Below are positions 16,129 through 23,254 of a DNA stretch of 23,970 bases, one piece after another. The position numbers and the translations under genes were made by a program. The DNA comes from IDS-8 sp036381215 (lineage in GTDB: Bacteria; Pseudomonadota; Gammaproteobacteria; Steroidobacterales; Woeseiaceae), in NCBI GenBank assembly GCA_036381215.1, contig DASVDF010000075.1:1-23970 (forward strand), written 5' to 3'. Numbering within the stretch: position 1 is the first letter of the stretch; every line of letters starts with the position of its first letter. Below the pieces are notes generated by a model that searched no databases, was not told the DNA's origin, and saw nothing but the letters and a program-made list of their open reading frames with translations.

Positions 16129-18936
16129 GTGCCGCGCTTCCGCTCCGCCCGTGTCGAACACGCACCGTGCGCAACGCCCGGGGTGTTGGAGCGCGCATTG
16201 CGCGCGACCCGCGCGTTGTTCAAGCGCGAATCGGGACAGGCGCTGTTGCAGCGCGCATTGCGCGCGATCGGCGATCCTGGTCGCGCGCAATGCGCGCTCC
16301 TACTGGTGCTGTTCGCGCTCGGTACGACGTGGGCGGCACCAGGCGACACGCTTTTGTCCGAAACGTTCAACGGAAATTCCAGCCTCGCCCGCTGGACGGC
16401 ATCCGGCCCCGGCGGAAGTACGCTCACCAGTGAATTCTCGCAACAGGGACGGGCGCTGCGCCTCGGCGAAGGCCAGATCTCCTTTTCGAGCGATCCGATC
16501 GACGCCGCCGTTCCCGGCGCGCGCCTCGAGTTGTGGATCGGGCGCGGCGATGACGGGATCAGCAACCAACCCGAAGCCGGCGAGGACCTGCGGGTCGAGT
16601 ATCGGGATGCGGGCGGCAACTGGCACGCGCTCGACGTCTTGCCCGGCGGCGGCACGGGCGGTGAAACGTTTACGTCGGCGTGGGACTTACCGACGGATGC
16701 ACTGCACGCCAACCTGAGTATTCGCTTCGAGGTTACGGACGGTGACAACAATGCGGATTACTGGTACGTCGACAACGTGCGCCTGACGGAAACGGGGGCC
16801 GCCGCCGCGCAGTTCACCATCAACCATGACGGTTTCGGCATTCGCTGCGCGCCGGAAACCGTGATCGTGAATGTCATCGACTCGGTCTCGGGAACGCCGC
16901 GCATCGACTACGATGCGGACGTGGTGCTGGATACGCAGAACGGCGCCGGCAACTGGGCGCTCGTCACCGGCGGCGGCACGCTCGACGACGGCGCGGCCGG
17001 CGACGGCGCAGCCAGCTACGACTGGCCGCTGGGCGAATCGCAGGCAATTTTCGCGCTCACCTACCCGCAGGGACCGCCGGCCGTCGATGTCGATGTGTGG
17101 CAGGCAAGCGATACCGGCATCCGCGACACGGACGCCGAAGGCCCGCTCACTTTCTCACCGAGCGGTTTCACACTCACGGCGGGGCCGCTGGCGAATCCGC
17201 CTGCACCGCCGATCGTACCGTTCGCGGCACCGCAGACCGCGGCGGTGCCGTTCACCGTGCACATCACCGCGTACGGCCAGACGGCCGACGATCCCGTATG
17301 CGGGGTGATCGAGGGCTATACCGGTAACAAGAATCTCACGTTCTGGTTCGACTATGTCGATCCGGGTAGCGGCTCGCGCAGCTACACGATCGACGGGGCC
17401 GCGATCCCGGCGGGGGAAACGGCCGGCGCACCGCAGGTCGTCACGTTCACGAACGGGCAGGCCAGCGTGATGGCGAAGTACAAGGACGTGGGCAAGACGC
17501 AGCTCTACGTCAAGGACGCGATGATGGCCGACCCGGACCTGCCCGCGGGGATCCGCGGCGCCAGCGCGGACTTCGTCGTGCGGCCGGCCACGTTCGTGCT
17601 TTCGGACATCCGCGACGCCGGGGGCGGCATCGTGAATCCGCAGGCGGCGGACGCCAACGGCCCGGTATTCATCGTCGCGGGCGCGCCGTTCCGCGCCACG
17701 GTGACGGCGCTGGATGCCGAAGGCGATCCGACCCCGAACTATGGCCGGGAGCAGAATGCCGAGAGCGTCCGGCTCGTGCCCCAACTCGTCGCTCCGGCGG
17801 GAGGAGAGAATCCCGCGGTGAGCGCGACGGACGGCTTCGCGAGCTTCAGCGGCGGCGCCTCGACCGGCGACGATTTCACGTGGCCCGAGGTCGGCATCGT
17901 CTCCCTCGTGCCGTTCGTTGCCGACGGGAATTACTTCGACAGCGGAGACGTGACCGGTGAGCCCAGCGAGAACGTCGGCCGTTTCGTGCCGGATTATTTC
18001 ACGACCGTGCTCAACGATCCCCGGTTTGCAACCGCCTGCACGGCCGGCGGCTATACCTATCTCGGCGAGCCGTTCGGGTATCGCGAGGCACCGGTGATCA
18101 CCGCCACGGCGCACGCCGCCGACGGCCGGACGACGCAGAATTACACCGGCGCATTCTTCAAGCTCTCGGACACCACGGTGCAGGGTGTCAGCTACACGTC
18201 GACGAGCGGCGCGCTCGATATCTCGGGGCTCCCGTCACCGGACCCGATCGTCGCGGAGCTCGCCGGCCAGCCGGGCAGCGCGACACTGACGTTTTCGAGC
18301 GGCAGCGGTCTCAGGTTCGACCGCGGCACGCCGGAGGCGCCGTTCGATGCGGAGATTGCGCTTTCCGTGGACGTGCTCGACGCGGACGGCGTCGCTGCGG
18401 TCGAAAACCCCGTCACCTTCGGCGCGTCGGGCGGGATCGCTTTCGATGCGGGCCCGGAGATGCGCTACGGGCGCGTGCGCATCGCGAACGCATTCGGCTC
18501 CGAGCTCGTCGACCTCGCCGTGCCGATGGTGTCGGAGTATTTCGACGGTCCTGACGCGGGCTTCGTGGTGAACGACGTCGATGGCTGCACGGCCGACGTT
18601 TCGCTGGCGTACGCGGGCTTCACCGAGAACCTCGATCCCGGGGAAACCTGCGTGCTGGACAGCGGCACGCCGGGAGCGAGCAACGCCGGCTGCCCCGCGG
18701 CCGCACCGCTTGCGTCACGTTTCACGGAGCCGCCCGCGGGCGGCAGCTTCAACCTGTGGCTCGCCGCGCCGGGCGACGGCAACACCGGCAGCGTGCTCCT
18801 GAACGCCGTCGTGCCCGATTGGCTGCGCTTCGACTGGGACGCGGCCGCACCGGGCGACGAAAACCCGGCGGCCCAGGCCGTCTTCGGCCTGTTCCCCGGC
18901 AGCGACCGCCAGATCTACATCCGCGAAGTCTTCTGA
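16129..18936 (+). CDS. mshQ: MshQ-like surface protein (jelly-roll plus DUF6701)
   Basis: The 935-residue exported protein closes the pilus operon. GTG 16129 has AAGGAG 9 nt upstream. A 53-residue n-region is followed by CALLLVLFALGTTWAA and likely cleavage after A70. Residues about 72-220 (LLSETFNGNSSLARWTA to YWYVDNVRLTE) look like a laminin-G/MAM jelly roll. The rest carries DUF6701 hallmarks: FTINHDGFGIRCAPE, RPATFVLSDI, MRYGRVRIANAFGSELVDLAVP and a C-terminal WLRFDWD...QIYIREVF. MshQ is thought to sit at the pilus tip or surface and aid adhesion; this is family knowledge, weakly established. The long n-region is largely encoded by REP palindromes at 16185-16303, which is unusual. Confidence 0.88.
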   Translation: MPRFRSARVEHAPCATPGVLERALRATRALFKRESGQALLQRALRAIGDPGRAQCALLLVLFALGTTWAAPGDTLLSETFNGNSSLARWTASGPGGSTLTSEFSQQGRALRLGEGQISFSSDPIDAAVPGARLELWIGRGDDGISNQPEAGEDLRVEYRDAGGNWHALDVLPGGGTGGETFTSAWDLPTDALHANLSIRFEVTDGDNNADYWYVDNVRLTETGAAAAQFTINHDGFGIRCAPETVIVNVIDSVSGTPRIDYDADVVLDTQNGAGNWALVTGGGTLDDGAAGDGAASYDWPLGESQAIFALTYPQGPPAVDVDVWQASDTGIRDTDAEGPLTFSPSGFTLTAGPLANPPAPPIVPFAAPQTAAVPFTVHITAYGQTADDPVCGVIEGYTGNKNLTFWFDYVDPGSGSRSYTIDGAAIPAGETAGAPQVVTFTNGQASVMAKYKDVGKTQLYVKDAMMADPDLPAGIRGASADFVVRPATFVLSDIRDAGGGIVNPQAADANGPVFIVAGAPFRATVTALDAEGDPTPNYGREQNAESVRLVPQLVAPAGGENPAVSATDGFASFSGGASTGDDFTWPEVGIVSLVPFVADGNYFDSGDVTGEPSENVGRFVPDYFTTVLNDPRFATACTAGGYTYLGEPFGYREAPVITATAHAADGRTTQNYTGAFFKLSDTTVQGVSYTSTSGALDISGLPSPDPIVAELAGQPGSATLTFSSGSGLRFDRGTPEAPFDAEIALSVDVLDADGVAAVENPVTFGASGGIAFDAGPEMRYGRVRIANAFGSELVDLAVPMVSEYFDGPDAGFVVNDVDGCTADVSLAYAGFTENLDPGETCVLDSGTPGASNAGCPAAAPLASRFTEPPAGGSFNLWLAAPGDGNTGSVLLNAVVPDWLRFDWDAAAPGDENPAAQAVFGLFPGSDRQIYIREVF
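16185..16303. repeat. Three REP palindromes inside the mshQ signal-peptide coding region
   Basis: Two direct copies (16185-16208, 16245-16268) and one inverted copy (16281-16303) of the unit found at 1738-1833 lie within the first 60 codons of mshQ. Copies 2 and 3 form a hairpin doublet. The direct copies start exactly 60 nt apart, so both are read in the same frame and give the repeated peptide RALRA. The inverted copy encodes GRAQCALLL, the junction into the hydrophobic core. The mshQ frame stays open across all of them. Confidence 0.85.
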
Positions 18937-19250
18937 CCCGCGCGAAAACAGTCAGTGCGCCGCCGTTTGCCAGATCACGCTTGACCAGTCCATTCTGGAC
19001 TGCGACGGCTACCGTAAGCCTGAAGCACAAGAACAGCTTCCCAACTGCCGAGCGGATCGGTATCGAGCATATGAGATCTGTTTGAAAGGCTGTCCCCCGG
19101 ACACTCGCCAGCACAGCTCCTAATCGCTCCCTTCAGCCACTCCATCGAATGGCAGTGCCATTTGCCGGTGCGCTGTGGATATCAGCCTGCATACAGCAGC
19201 CGTGCCCAAGCCGGGTCCAAAAAGCGGCATGTATTCTTAGGGGGTTCTGC
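18937..19250. other. Gene-poor spacer at the left edge of the island
   Basis: About 310 bases follow mshQ with no complete gene. A 7-bp hairpin (CAGTCCA, loop TTC, TGGACTG) at 18986-19002 has no T-tract and is a weak terminator candidate for the msh operon. One frame from about 18944 to 19123 reads as a Cys-rich peptide (six Cys) ending in TAA at 19121-19123, without any start codon; it may be the tail of a lost gene. Base composition drops relative to mshQ. Confidence 0.4.
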
Positions 19251-19712
19251 ATGAATATCATCTTTAGCGGCAGGAGACCTCGGGCGGCAGTCGCGCTCGC
19301 GTTGGTGCTTGCTACAAATTCGGTCGTCGCGGCAGTTGGCCGTACTGTGGGTCAGGCTGACGTATCGATTACTGGCGAGGCGGTGTACTCGATACCCATC
19401 GAAACTCCGCCAGGTGTGAAGGACCTGACGCCGAGACTTGCGCTGACTTACGGGCATCGCCAGGACGAGGGTCTGGCGGGCATAGGCTGGACTGTCTCCG
19501 GCTTGTCCGTCATCCAGAGATGTTCGAAGACTTTTGCCCAGGACGGCACCACCAAGGGTGTGGACCTTCTGACTTCGGATCGGCTGTGCCTCGACGGTAA
19601 TCAATTGCGCCGGGTATCCGGAACCCATGGCACCGCCGGCTCAACCTATCGGACTGAGCTCGACACCGTGCCACGAATCACGGCGAACGGTGAGCACGGC
19701 GAGGCACGGTAA
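19251..19712 (+). CDS. Truncated SpvB/TcaC N-terminal fragment of an RHS-type giant protein
   Basis: The 153-residue frame starts at ATG 19251 with AGGGGG 6 nt upstream. A signal peptide (AAVALALVLATNSVVAA, cleavage near 28) is followed by the SpvB N-terminal pattern: ITGEAVYSIPIETPPGVKDLTPRLALTYGH, GLAGIGWTVSGLSVIQRC, SKTFAQDGTTKGV, DRLCLDGNQLRRVSGTHG and YRTELDTVPRITANG. Whole proteins of this type exceed 1000 residues and continue into FG-GAP/RHS repeats. Here the frame stops at TAA 19710-19712, exactly where the sequence switches to the C-terminal end of an RHS protein in another frame. It is best read as the 5' remnant of a gene that lost its middle. If made, it would be a short exported stub. 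Confidence 0.8.
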   Translation: MNIIFSGRRPRAAVALALVLATNSVVAAVGRTVGQADVSITGEAVYSIPIETPPGVKDLTPRLALTYGHRQDEGLAGIGWTVSGLSVIQRCSKTFAQDGTTKGVDLLTSDRLCLDGNQLRRVSGTHGTAGSTYRTELDTVPRITANGEHGEAR

Positions 19713-19750
19713 CGGAATATCGCCACATCATCCAAGCCGGCGGTCAGCCG

Positions 19751-20959
19751 GTGGCGCTGTACACGCGTCCGAGCAGCGGCACGATCACGACGGAGTACCT
19801 CCTGCTCGATCATCTCGGCAGCGTGGACGCGATCACCAGCAGCACGGGTGGCGTCGTGGCCCCCGAGAGCTTTTCAGCCTTCGGCGAGCGCCGCAACCCG
19901 AGTACCTGGAGCGGTCCCCCGAGCAGTGGAGAGCAGGCGGCGATTGCCGGAGCCACAGCACGCGGCTATACCTTCCATACCAACCTGGAGGCCAGTTCAC
20001 TGGTGCACCTGAACGGGCGGGTGCTGGATGCGAAGCTCGGGCGCTTTTTGTCGGCCGACCCGTACGTGCCGAATCCAGGCCTGACCCAGAGCTTCAACCG
20101 CTACAGCTATGTCAACAATGATGCGCTGAGCTTCACCGATCCGAGCGGTTTTGTACCCTGTTTCGTGCCTCAGGCCATTGTGTGCATCGATGTTCTGCGC
20201 TCGGTCTTTGGTCTCTTCAAGAAGAAAAACCATTCGCCGCCGAAGGGGTGTCAAGTCGGCCCCGTGCAATGCTACGGCCAGCCGGGCGTCGGCCGCACTC
20301 CGGGCTTCAACTCCCTGGTAACCCCGGATCGCCTTCAGAGCCTATGGGATTTCTATTCCTGTCAATTCCACGGGCTTTGTGGCAACGGAGCTGGAACGTT
20401 CGGCGGTGGTTTCCCTGGCGGAGGGGTATTCGGATCCGGACCGTGTGGGGAATATTGTCTGAACTGGGGTGCGGATTGGGAAACGGCGCATGAAGCAGCG
20501 TTGATATTATGGCCCGGGTACGACCTGGGCACGTGCATCAGCAGCAGTGGAGATTGTGGAATAATCGACTGGACCCTAGCGGGAGTCGGCATCATTCCGG
20601 GGGGCAAAGGGGTATCATCACTCGGCAAAGCAGCTATAAAGGCCGGCAGCAAAGTTCTGGCCAGTCGCGCCGCAAGGGCGGGAAGCCAGTTTACGCGTAG
20701 TACCCTGGAGCTCGGTCAGCAAATGCACCGAGCGTACAAATCCGACTTGGTCAATGGCGTTACACGATTCAAGGAGTTCGTATTCAATACTGGGCGACGC
20801 GCGGACTTCATAGACTTGGAGAAGGGTACCATTTACGAGCTGAAGCCGAACAATCCCCGCGCTATCCGTGAAGGGTACAAGCAGCTGGAACAGTACCTGC
20901 AGGACGCGAGGGCACAGTTCCCCGACATCGACTGGACCACCGTGCTGGATACATACTGA
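19751..20959 (+). CDS. RHS C-terminal fragment with PD-(D/E)xK nuclease-like toxin tip
   Basis: The frame is open from 19694, and RHS homology begins at about 19709 (VTEYRHIIQAGGQPVALY). GTG 19751 is the first usable start but has no ribosome site. Residues 1-130 are the RHS-associated core: EYLLLDHLGSVDAIT, SAFGERR, LVHLNGRVLDAKLGRFLSADPY, NRYSYVNNDALSFTDPSG. A variable tip follows, with a pre-toxin hydrophobic segment WTLAGVGIIPGGKGVSSLGKA. The terminal domain reads GRRADFIDLEKGTIYELKPNN with D352, D355, E363 and K365, a PD-(D/E)xK nuclease-like arrangement seen in Tox-REase tips. It would be a DNase-type effector if attached to an intact RHS shell, which here is deleted. The DUF4304-like gene overlaps its stop. 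Confidence 0.82.
   Translation: MALYTRPSSGTITTEYLLLDHLGSVDAITSSTGGVVAPESFSAFGERRNPSTWSGPPSSGEQAAIAGATARGYTFHTNLEASSLVHLNGRVLDAKLGRFLSADPYVPNPGLTQSFNRYSYVNNDALSFTDPSGFVPCFVPQAIVCIDVLRSVFGLFKKKNHSPPKGCQVGPVQCYGQPGVGRTPGFNSLVTPDRLQSLWDFYSCQFHGLCGNGAGTFGGGFPGGGVFGSGPCGEYCLNWGADWETAHEAALILWPGYDLGTCISSSGDCGIIDWTLAGVGIIPGGKGVSSLGKAAIKAGSKVLASRAARAGSQFTRSTLELGQQMHRAYKSDLVNGVTRFKEFVFNTGRRADFIDLEKGTIYELKPNNPRAIREGYKQLEQYLQDARAQFPDIDWTTVLDTY
20064..20102 (+). repeat. RHS-core segment, first copy of a 39-bp direct repeat
   Basis: The coding stretch for VPNPGLTQSFNR in the RHS core is duplicated exactly, 39 of 39 bases, at 21513-21551, about 1.45 kb downstream. The two copies bracket the toxin tip and immunity gene. 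Confidence 0.9.
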
Positions 20960-21465
20960 TGGACGCGAAAGACTTCAAAGCACTTTTCAACGATGTCGCC
21001 CTGGCCCACGGGTTCCAGACTGCTTATGGAGGCTGGTATCGGGAGCTACCTGTCGGGCTCTTCGTTGTGAGTCTGCAGAAGTCGAACTTTGGCAACTACT
21101 TCGAGGCTAATCTCAAATTGTTCCTAAACCAGACAGCATCGGCGGGATCCTGGGACTTGAAAAAGTGCGTGAAGAGTATGAGCGGAGACATTTTCCGTCG
21201 TCAGCCCGAGGAGTATCGCCGTGCATTCGATTTGGATCTGCCCTTGGAATCTTCGGAGCGCCGTGCCGCCATTGGAAGAATGTTCGATGAGTTGATTGAC
21301 CACGTCGTTAGGGTAGCAACCGGATCATCAGGACTCCTTCGTCTGCGAGACGAAGGAGTGTTCTTCATTCTGCCTGCAGTTGAGAAGCGCCTTAGTGCTG
21401 ACTTACTGCCAGTTAGCTGTCGCAAAGGGAGGACTAGCGGCCGTTCGGTTGGGCCGGACGAGTGA
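20959..21465 (+). CDS. Putative immunity protein, DUF4304-like
   Basis: The 168-residue cytoplasmic protein has no signal peptide. The start MDAKDFKALFNDVALAHGFQTAYGGWYRE and the following VVSLQKSNFGNYFEANLKLFLN match the DUF4304 pattern (a helix, then a HGF..WYR turn, then LQKSN..N), a domain often found as an immunity protein beside polymorphic toxins. The ATG lies in a TGATG overlap with the RHS tip frame, so the two are coupled. It would bind and block the nuclease-like tip; this is inferred from position. The last ~25 residues are basic and look unlike the family, and the sequence after the stop is RHS/IS debris, so the native C-terminus may have been altered. Confidence 0.72.
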   Translation: MDAKDFKALFNDVALAHGFQTAYGGWYRELPVGLFVVSLQKSNFGNYFEANLKLFLNQTASAGSWDLKKCVKSMSGDIFRRQPEEYRRAFDLDLPLESSERRAAIGRMFDELIDHVVRVATGSSGLLRLRDEGVFFILPAVEKRLSADLLPVSCRKGRTSGRSVGPDE

Positions 21466-21512
21466 AGCGGCGGTCCGCGCAGCTTTCGGTATCGGTTCCT
21501 GCGATTCGCATC

Positions 21513-21551
21513 ACGTGCCGAATCCAGGCCTGACCCAGAGCTTCAACCGCT
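21513..21551 (+). repeat. Orphan RHS-core segment, second copy of the 39-bp repeat
   Basis: This exact copy of 20064-20102 sits downstream of the putative immunity gene and outside any full RHS frame. Homology ends abruptly on both sides. It looks like the leftover of a second RHS core that once preceded another tip, as found downstream of RHS tip/immunity cassettes. Confidence 0.88.
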
Positions 21552-21556
21552 GCGGA

Positions 21557-21651
21557 TTCCGGTCCATGTCGGGCCACCGGTTCCGGAGCATGCCGGGCCA
21601 CTGATTCCGGCGCATGCCGGGCCAGCCTTCCGGTCGATGCCGGGCCACCCC
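21557..21651. repeat. Four 23-24 bp tandem repeats resembling an IS21-family end
   Basis: Four tandem units at 21557-21580, 21581-21604, 21605-21627 and 21628-21651 share TTCCGG, then two or three variable bases, then ATGCCGGGCCA (one unit has ATGTCGGGCCA). Short repeated transposase-binding sites of this kind are usual at IS21-family termini. No istA or istB gene is present in the window, so this would be a solo end or a scar. The repeat is certain; the IS assignment is recalled similarity. Confidence 0.6.
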
Positions 21652-21683
21652 GAAGAGGGGTGTCGATGGAGGTGTGACGCGGG

Positions 21684-21917
21684 CTAACCTCCGGCACCGT
21701 GAACATCATCCTGAAGGATGGCTTCGAAGTGCCGGCCGTCCGGCGACAACTGCGGATCGCTCACGCTCTCGAGATCGAGGTAATCCGACACGACGAGGCT
21801 TTCGGCGCAGACCGTGCCCGCCGCGAAGAGCATGCTGCAAAGCAGGCCGCGATTGCCGATTTGAATGCTGGCGCTGTCATTTCCGGTCCCCCTGCTGTTA
21901 TTGCTCGACGTTCGCAT
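21684..21917 (-). pseudogene. 5' remnant of an S9 (prolyl oligopeptidase) family peptidase gene
   Basis: The 77-residue frame starts at ATG 21917, 23 nt after the SRPBCC stop. It has a signal-peptide-like stretch (GLLCSMLFAAGTVCAES), then VVSDYLDLESVSDPQLSPDGR, the usual beginning of exported S9 peptidases. Homology stops at SPDGR (forward position 21732), followed by 15 unrelated residues and a stop. A full S9 peptidase has 600 or more residues with a beta-propeller and a C-terminal hydrolase domain, so nearly all is missing. The break falls at the right edge of the RHS/IS island, and the rest was probably lost with the rearrangement. Not expected to be functional. Confidence 0.62.
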
Positions 21918-21940
21918 GGTAGATGCAAACGCGGGCGAGG

Positions 21941-22417
21941 TCAGAGGCTTTGCGAAAAACCGGCGGAGAAGGACTCCAGGGAGCGCCGCCACCAGTCGGC
22001 GGCGCGCAGTTGCGTGAAGCGGTCCGGGAAGCCGTGCCGGGCGACGTGTTCCCGCGGGATTTCCGTCCAGCCGAGGTGGCGGACCGTGACCCGGGTTTCC
22101 TCGCCCACGGGCTCGAACGTGACCTCGACGCGGGTCTCCTGGTCCGGCCCGAAGCTCGCCATGCGCCACGTGAACGCGAGTGCTTCGCCGCGCCGCCAGT
22201 CGGTGATCTCGCCGATCTCGAAGGTTTCGCCGGATGGCAGCCTCGTTACCAGCCGTCCGCCCTGGCCGCCTTCGAAGGCGAGCCGGCCGTCGCCCTGCGG
22301 TGTGATGCTGAACAGCTCGTCCGGCCGCCACCACCTGCCGATCTCGCCGGTGAAGGCGTCGAACGCGCGCTCCGGCTTTGCCTTGACGCGCAGGGCGACG
22401 AGCACGGAGGAGGTCAT
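21941..22417 (-). CDS. SRPBCC (AHSA1-like) domain protein
   Basis: The 158-residue protein starts at ATG 22417 in an ATGA overlap with the ArsR stop. It shows the AHSA1/START-like pattern: VALRVKAKPERAFDAFTGEIGRWW, FEGGQGGRLVTRLPSGETFEIGEITDWRRGEALAFTW, then TRVEVTFEPVGEETRVTVRHLGW. These small cytoplasmic proteins bind hydrophobic ligands and often pair with an ArsR regulator, as here, but their substrates are mostly unknown. A longer frame upstream of ATG 22417 lies inside the arsR gene and was discarded. Confidence 0.87.
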   Translation of the reverse strand: MTSSVLVALRVKAKPERAFDAFTGEIGRWWRPDELFSITPQGDGRLAFEGGQGGRLVTRLPSGETFEIGEITDWRRGEALAFTWRMASFGPDQETRVEVTFEPVGEETRVTVRHLGWTEIPREHVARHGFPDRFTQLRAADWWRRSLESFSAGFSQSL

Positions 22418-22761
22418 TGCTCCCGTTCCACGTGCGCCTTGAACGACGCGAGCTGGCGCGTCCAGAGTGCTTCCGTGTCGGCGAGCCACGCCTTCATGGC
22501 GGCGATTCCTTCGCGCTTCAGCGCGTAGATGCGCACGCGGGCGTCGAATTCCGGATGTGTTTCTTCGACGAGACCGCAGGCCTTGAGCGCGCGCAAATGC
22601 CGGCTCATTGCCGGCGCGGAAAGACCGAGGACATCCGCGAGCTCACCGGCGCGGCGTGGCTGCTCGGAGAGCAGCTCGACGGCGCGCCGTCGCTGCGGGT
22701 CGGCCAGCGCGGCGAAGGCGGCATCGACGGCCGCGGATTTCCGGCTCGATTTTTGCGCCAC
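22414..22761 (-). CDS. ArsR-family winged-helix regulator
   Basis: The 115-residue protein has the ArsR layout: AAFAALADPQRRRAVELLSE, then the helix-turn-helix RAGELADVLGLSAPAMSRHLRALKACGLVEE, and a wing with DARVRIYALKREGIAAMKAWL. No metal-binding ELCVC motif is present, so it belongs to the metal-independent group that regulates SRPBCC partners. I chose GTG 22761, 11 nt after the VOC stop; a TTG at 22776 that overlaps that stop is also possible. It probably represses its own operon through the palindrome at 23255-23282. Confidence 0.86.
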   Translation of the reverse strand: MAQKSSRKSAAVDAAFAALADPQRRRAVELLSEQPRRAGELADVLGLSAPAMSRHLRALKACGLVEETHPEFDARVRIYALKREGIAAMKAWLADTEALWTRQLASFKAHVEREQ

Positions 22762-22772
22762 CCGTGCGCCGC

Positions 22773-23231
22773 TCAACGGTACATTTTCGTCTTGAGGCCG
22801 CTCGCCGCGTCCCACTCCCCGGGCGTCATCTGCCGCACGGCCTGGCCGAAGGTCCAGATGTGGCCTTCGGGATCGCGCGCGCGGTAGGTGCGGTCGCCGT
22901 AGAACTGCGTTTCCGGCTCCTGCACGATGACCGCACCGGCCTGTCGCGCCCGTTCGCAATGCGCGTCGATGTCCTGCGTGAGGTGGACGTGGACCGACTG
23001 CGTGTTCTTGCCGCCGACGGAGGCCGGGCTGCGATGATCCTCGGACCATTCGCTGCCGATCATGATCAGACTCTCGCCATGACGCATCTCAGCGTGCGCG
23101 ATCGCGCCATTGGCTTCCGTGATCACCATGGCCGGCTCGAATCCGAAGGCCTTCTCGAGCCAGTCGAGCGCCGCCTGCGGATCGCGGTAGCACACGGCGG
23201 AAGTGAGGCTGTTGCGTTTGAATTCCGTCAT
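22773..23231 (-). CDS. VOC (glyoxalase/bleomycin-resistance) superfamily protein
   Basis: The 152-residue protein has two beta-alpha-beta-beta-beta units. The first begins AVCYRDPQAALDWLEKAFGFEPAMVI; the second includes VHVHLTQDIDAHCERARQAGAVIVQEP and ends YRARDPEGHIWTFGQ. A metal site could use the His of VHVHL and the Glu of DPEGH. I prefer ATG 23231, since AAGGAG (23238-23243 on the reverse strand) lies 6 nt upstream; the ATG at 23237 touches that site. It is first in the VOC-arsR-SRPBCC operon. The substrate is unknown. Confidence 0.87.
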   Translation of the reverse strand: MTEFKRNSLTSAVCYRDPQAALDWLEKAFGFEPAMVITEANGAIAHAEMRHGESLIMIGSEWSEDHRSPASVGGKNTQSVHVHLTQDIDAHCERARQAGAVIVQEPETQFYGDRTYRARDPEGHIWTFGQAVRQMTPGEWDAASGLKTKMYR

Positions 23232-23254
23232 CGCCATCTCCTTGCGAGTTGCCG

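Noticed and set aside
18986..19002. Terminator for the msh operon
   Set aside because: The 7-bp stem has no T-tract and lies 50 bases past the mshQ stop, so it is kept only as a remark in the spacer entry.
21380..21604. 74-codon plus-strand frame running from the immunity gene into the RHS repeat
   Set aside because: It joins the end of the putative immunity gene (other frame) to RHS and repeat debris; no family features, likely chance.
21557..21651. CRISPR array
   Set aside because: The units are contiguous without spacers, only four in number and imperfect, and there are no cas genes nearby.
21699..22442. Plus-strand frame beginning NIILKDGFE opposite the peptidase remnant and SRPBCC gene
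   Set aside because: Only the first few residues look protein-like; the remainder is antisense to the SRPBCC gene.
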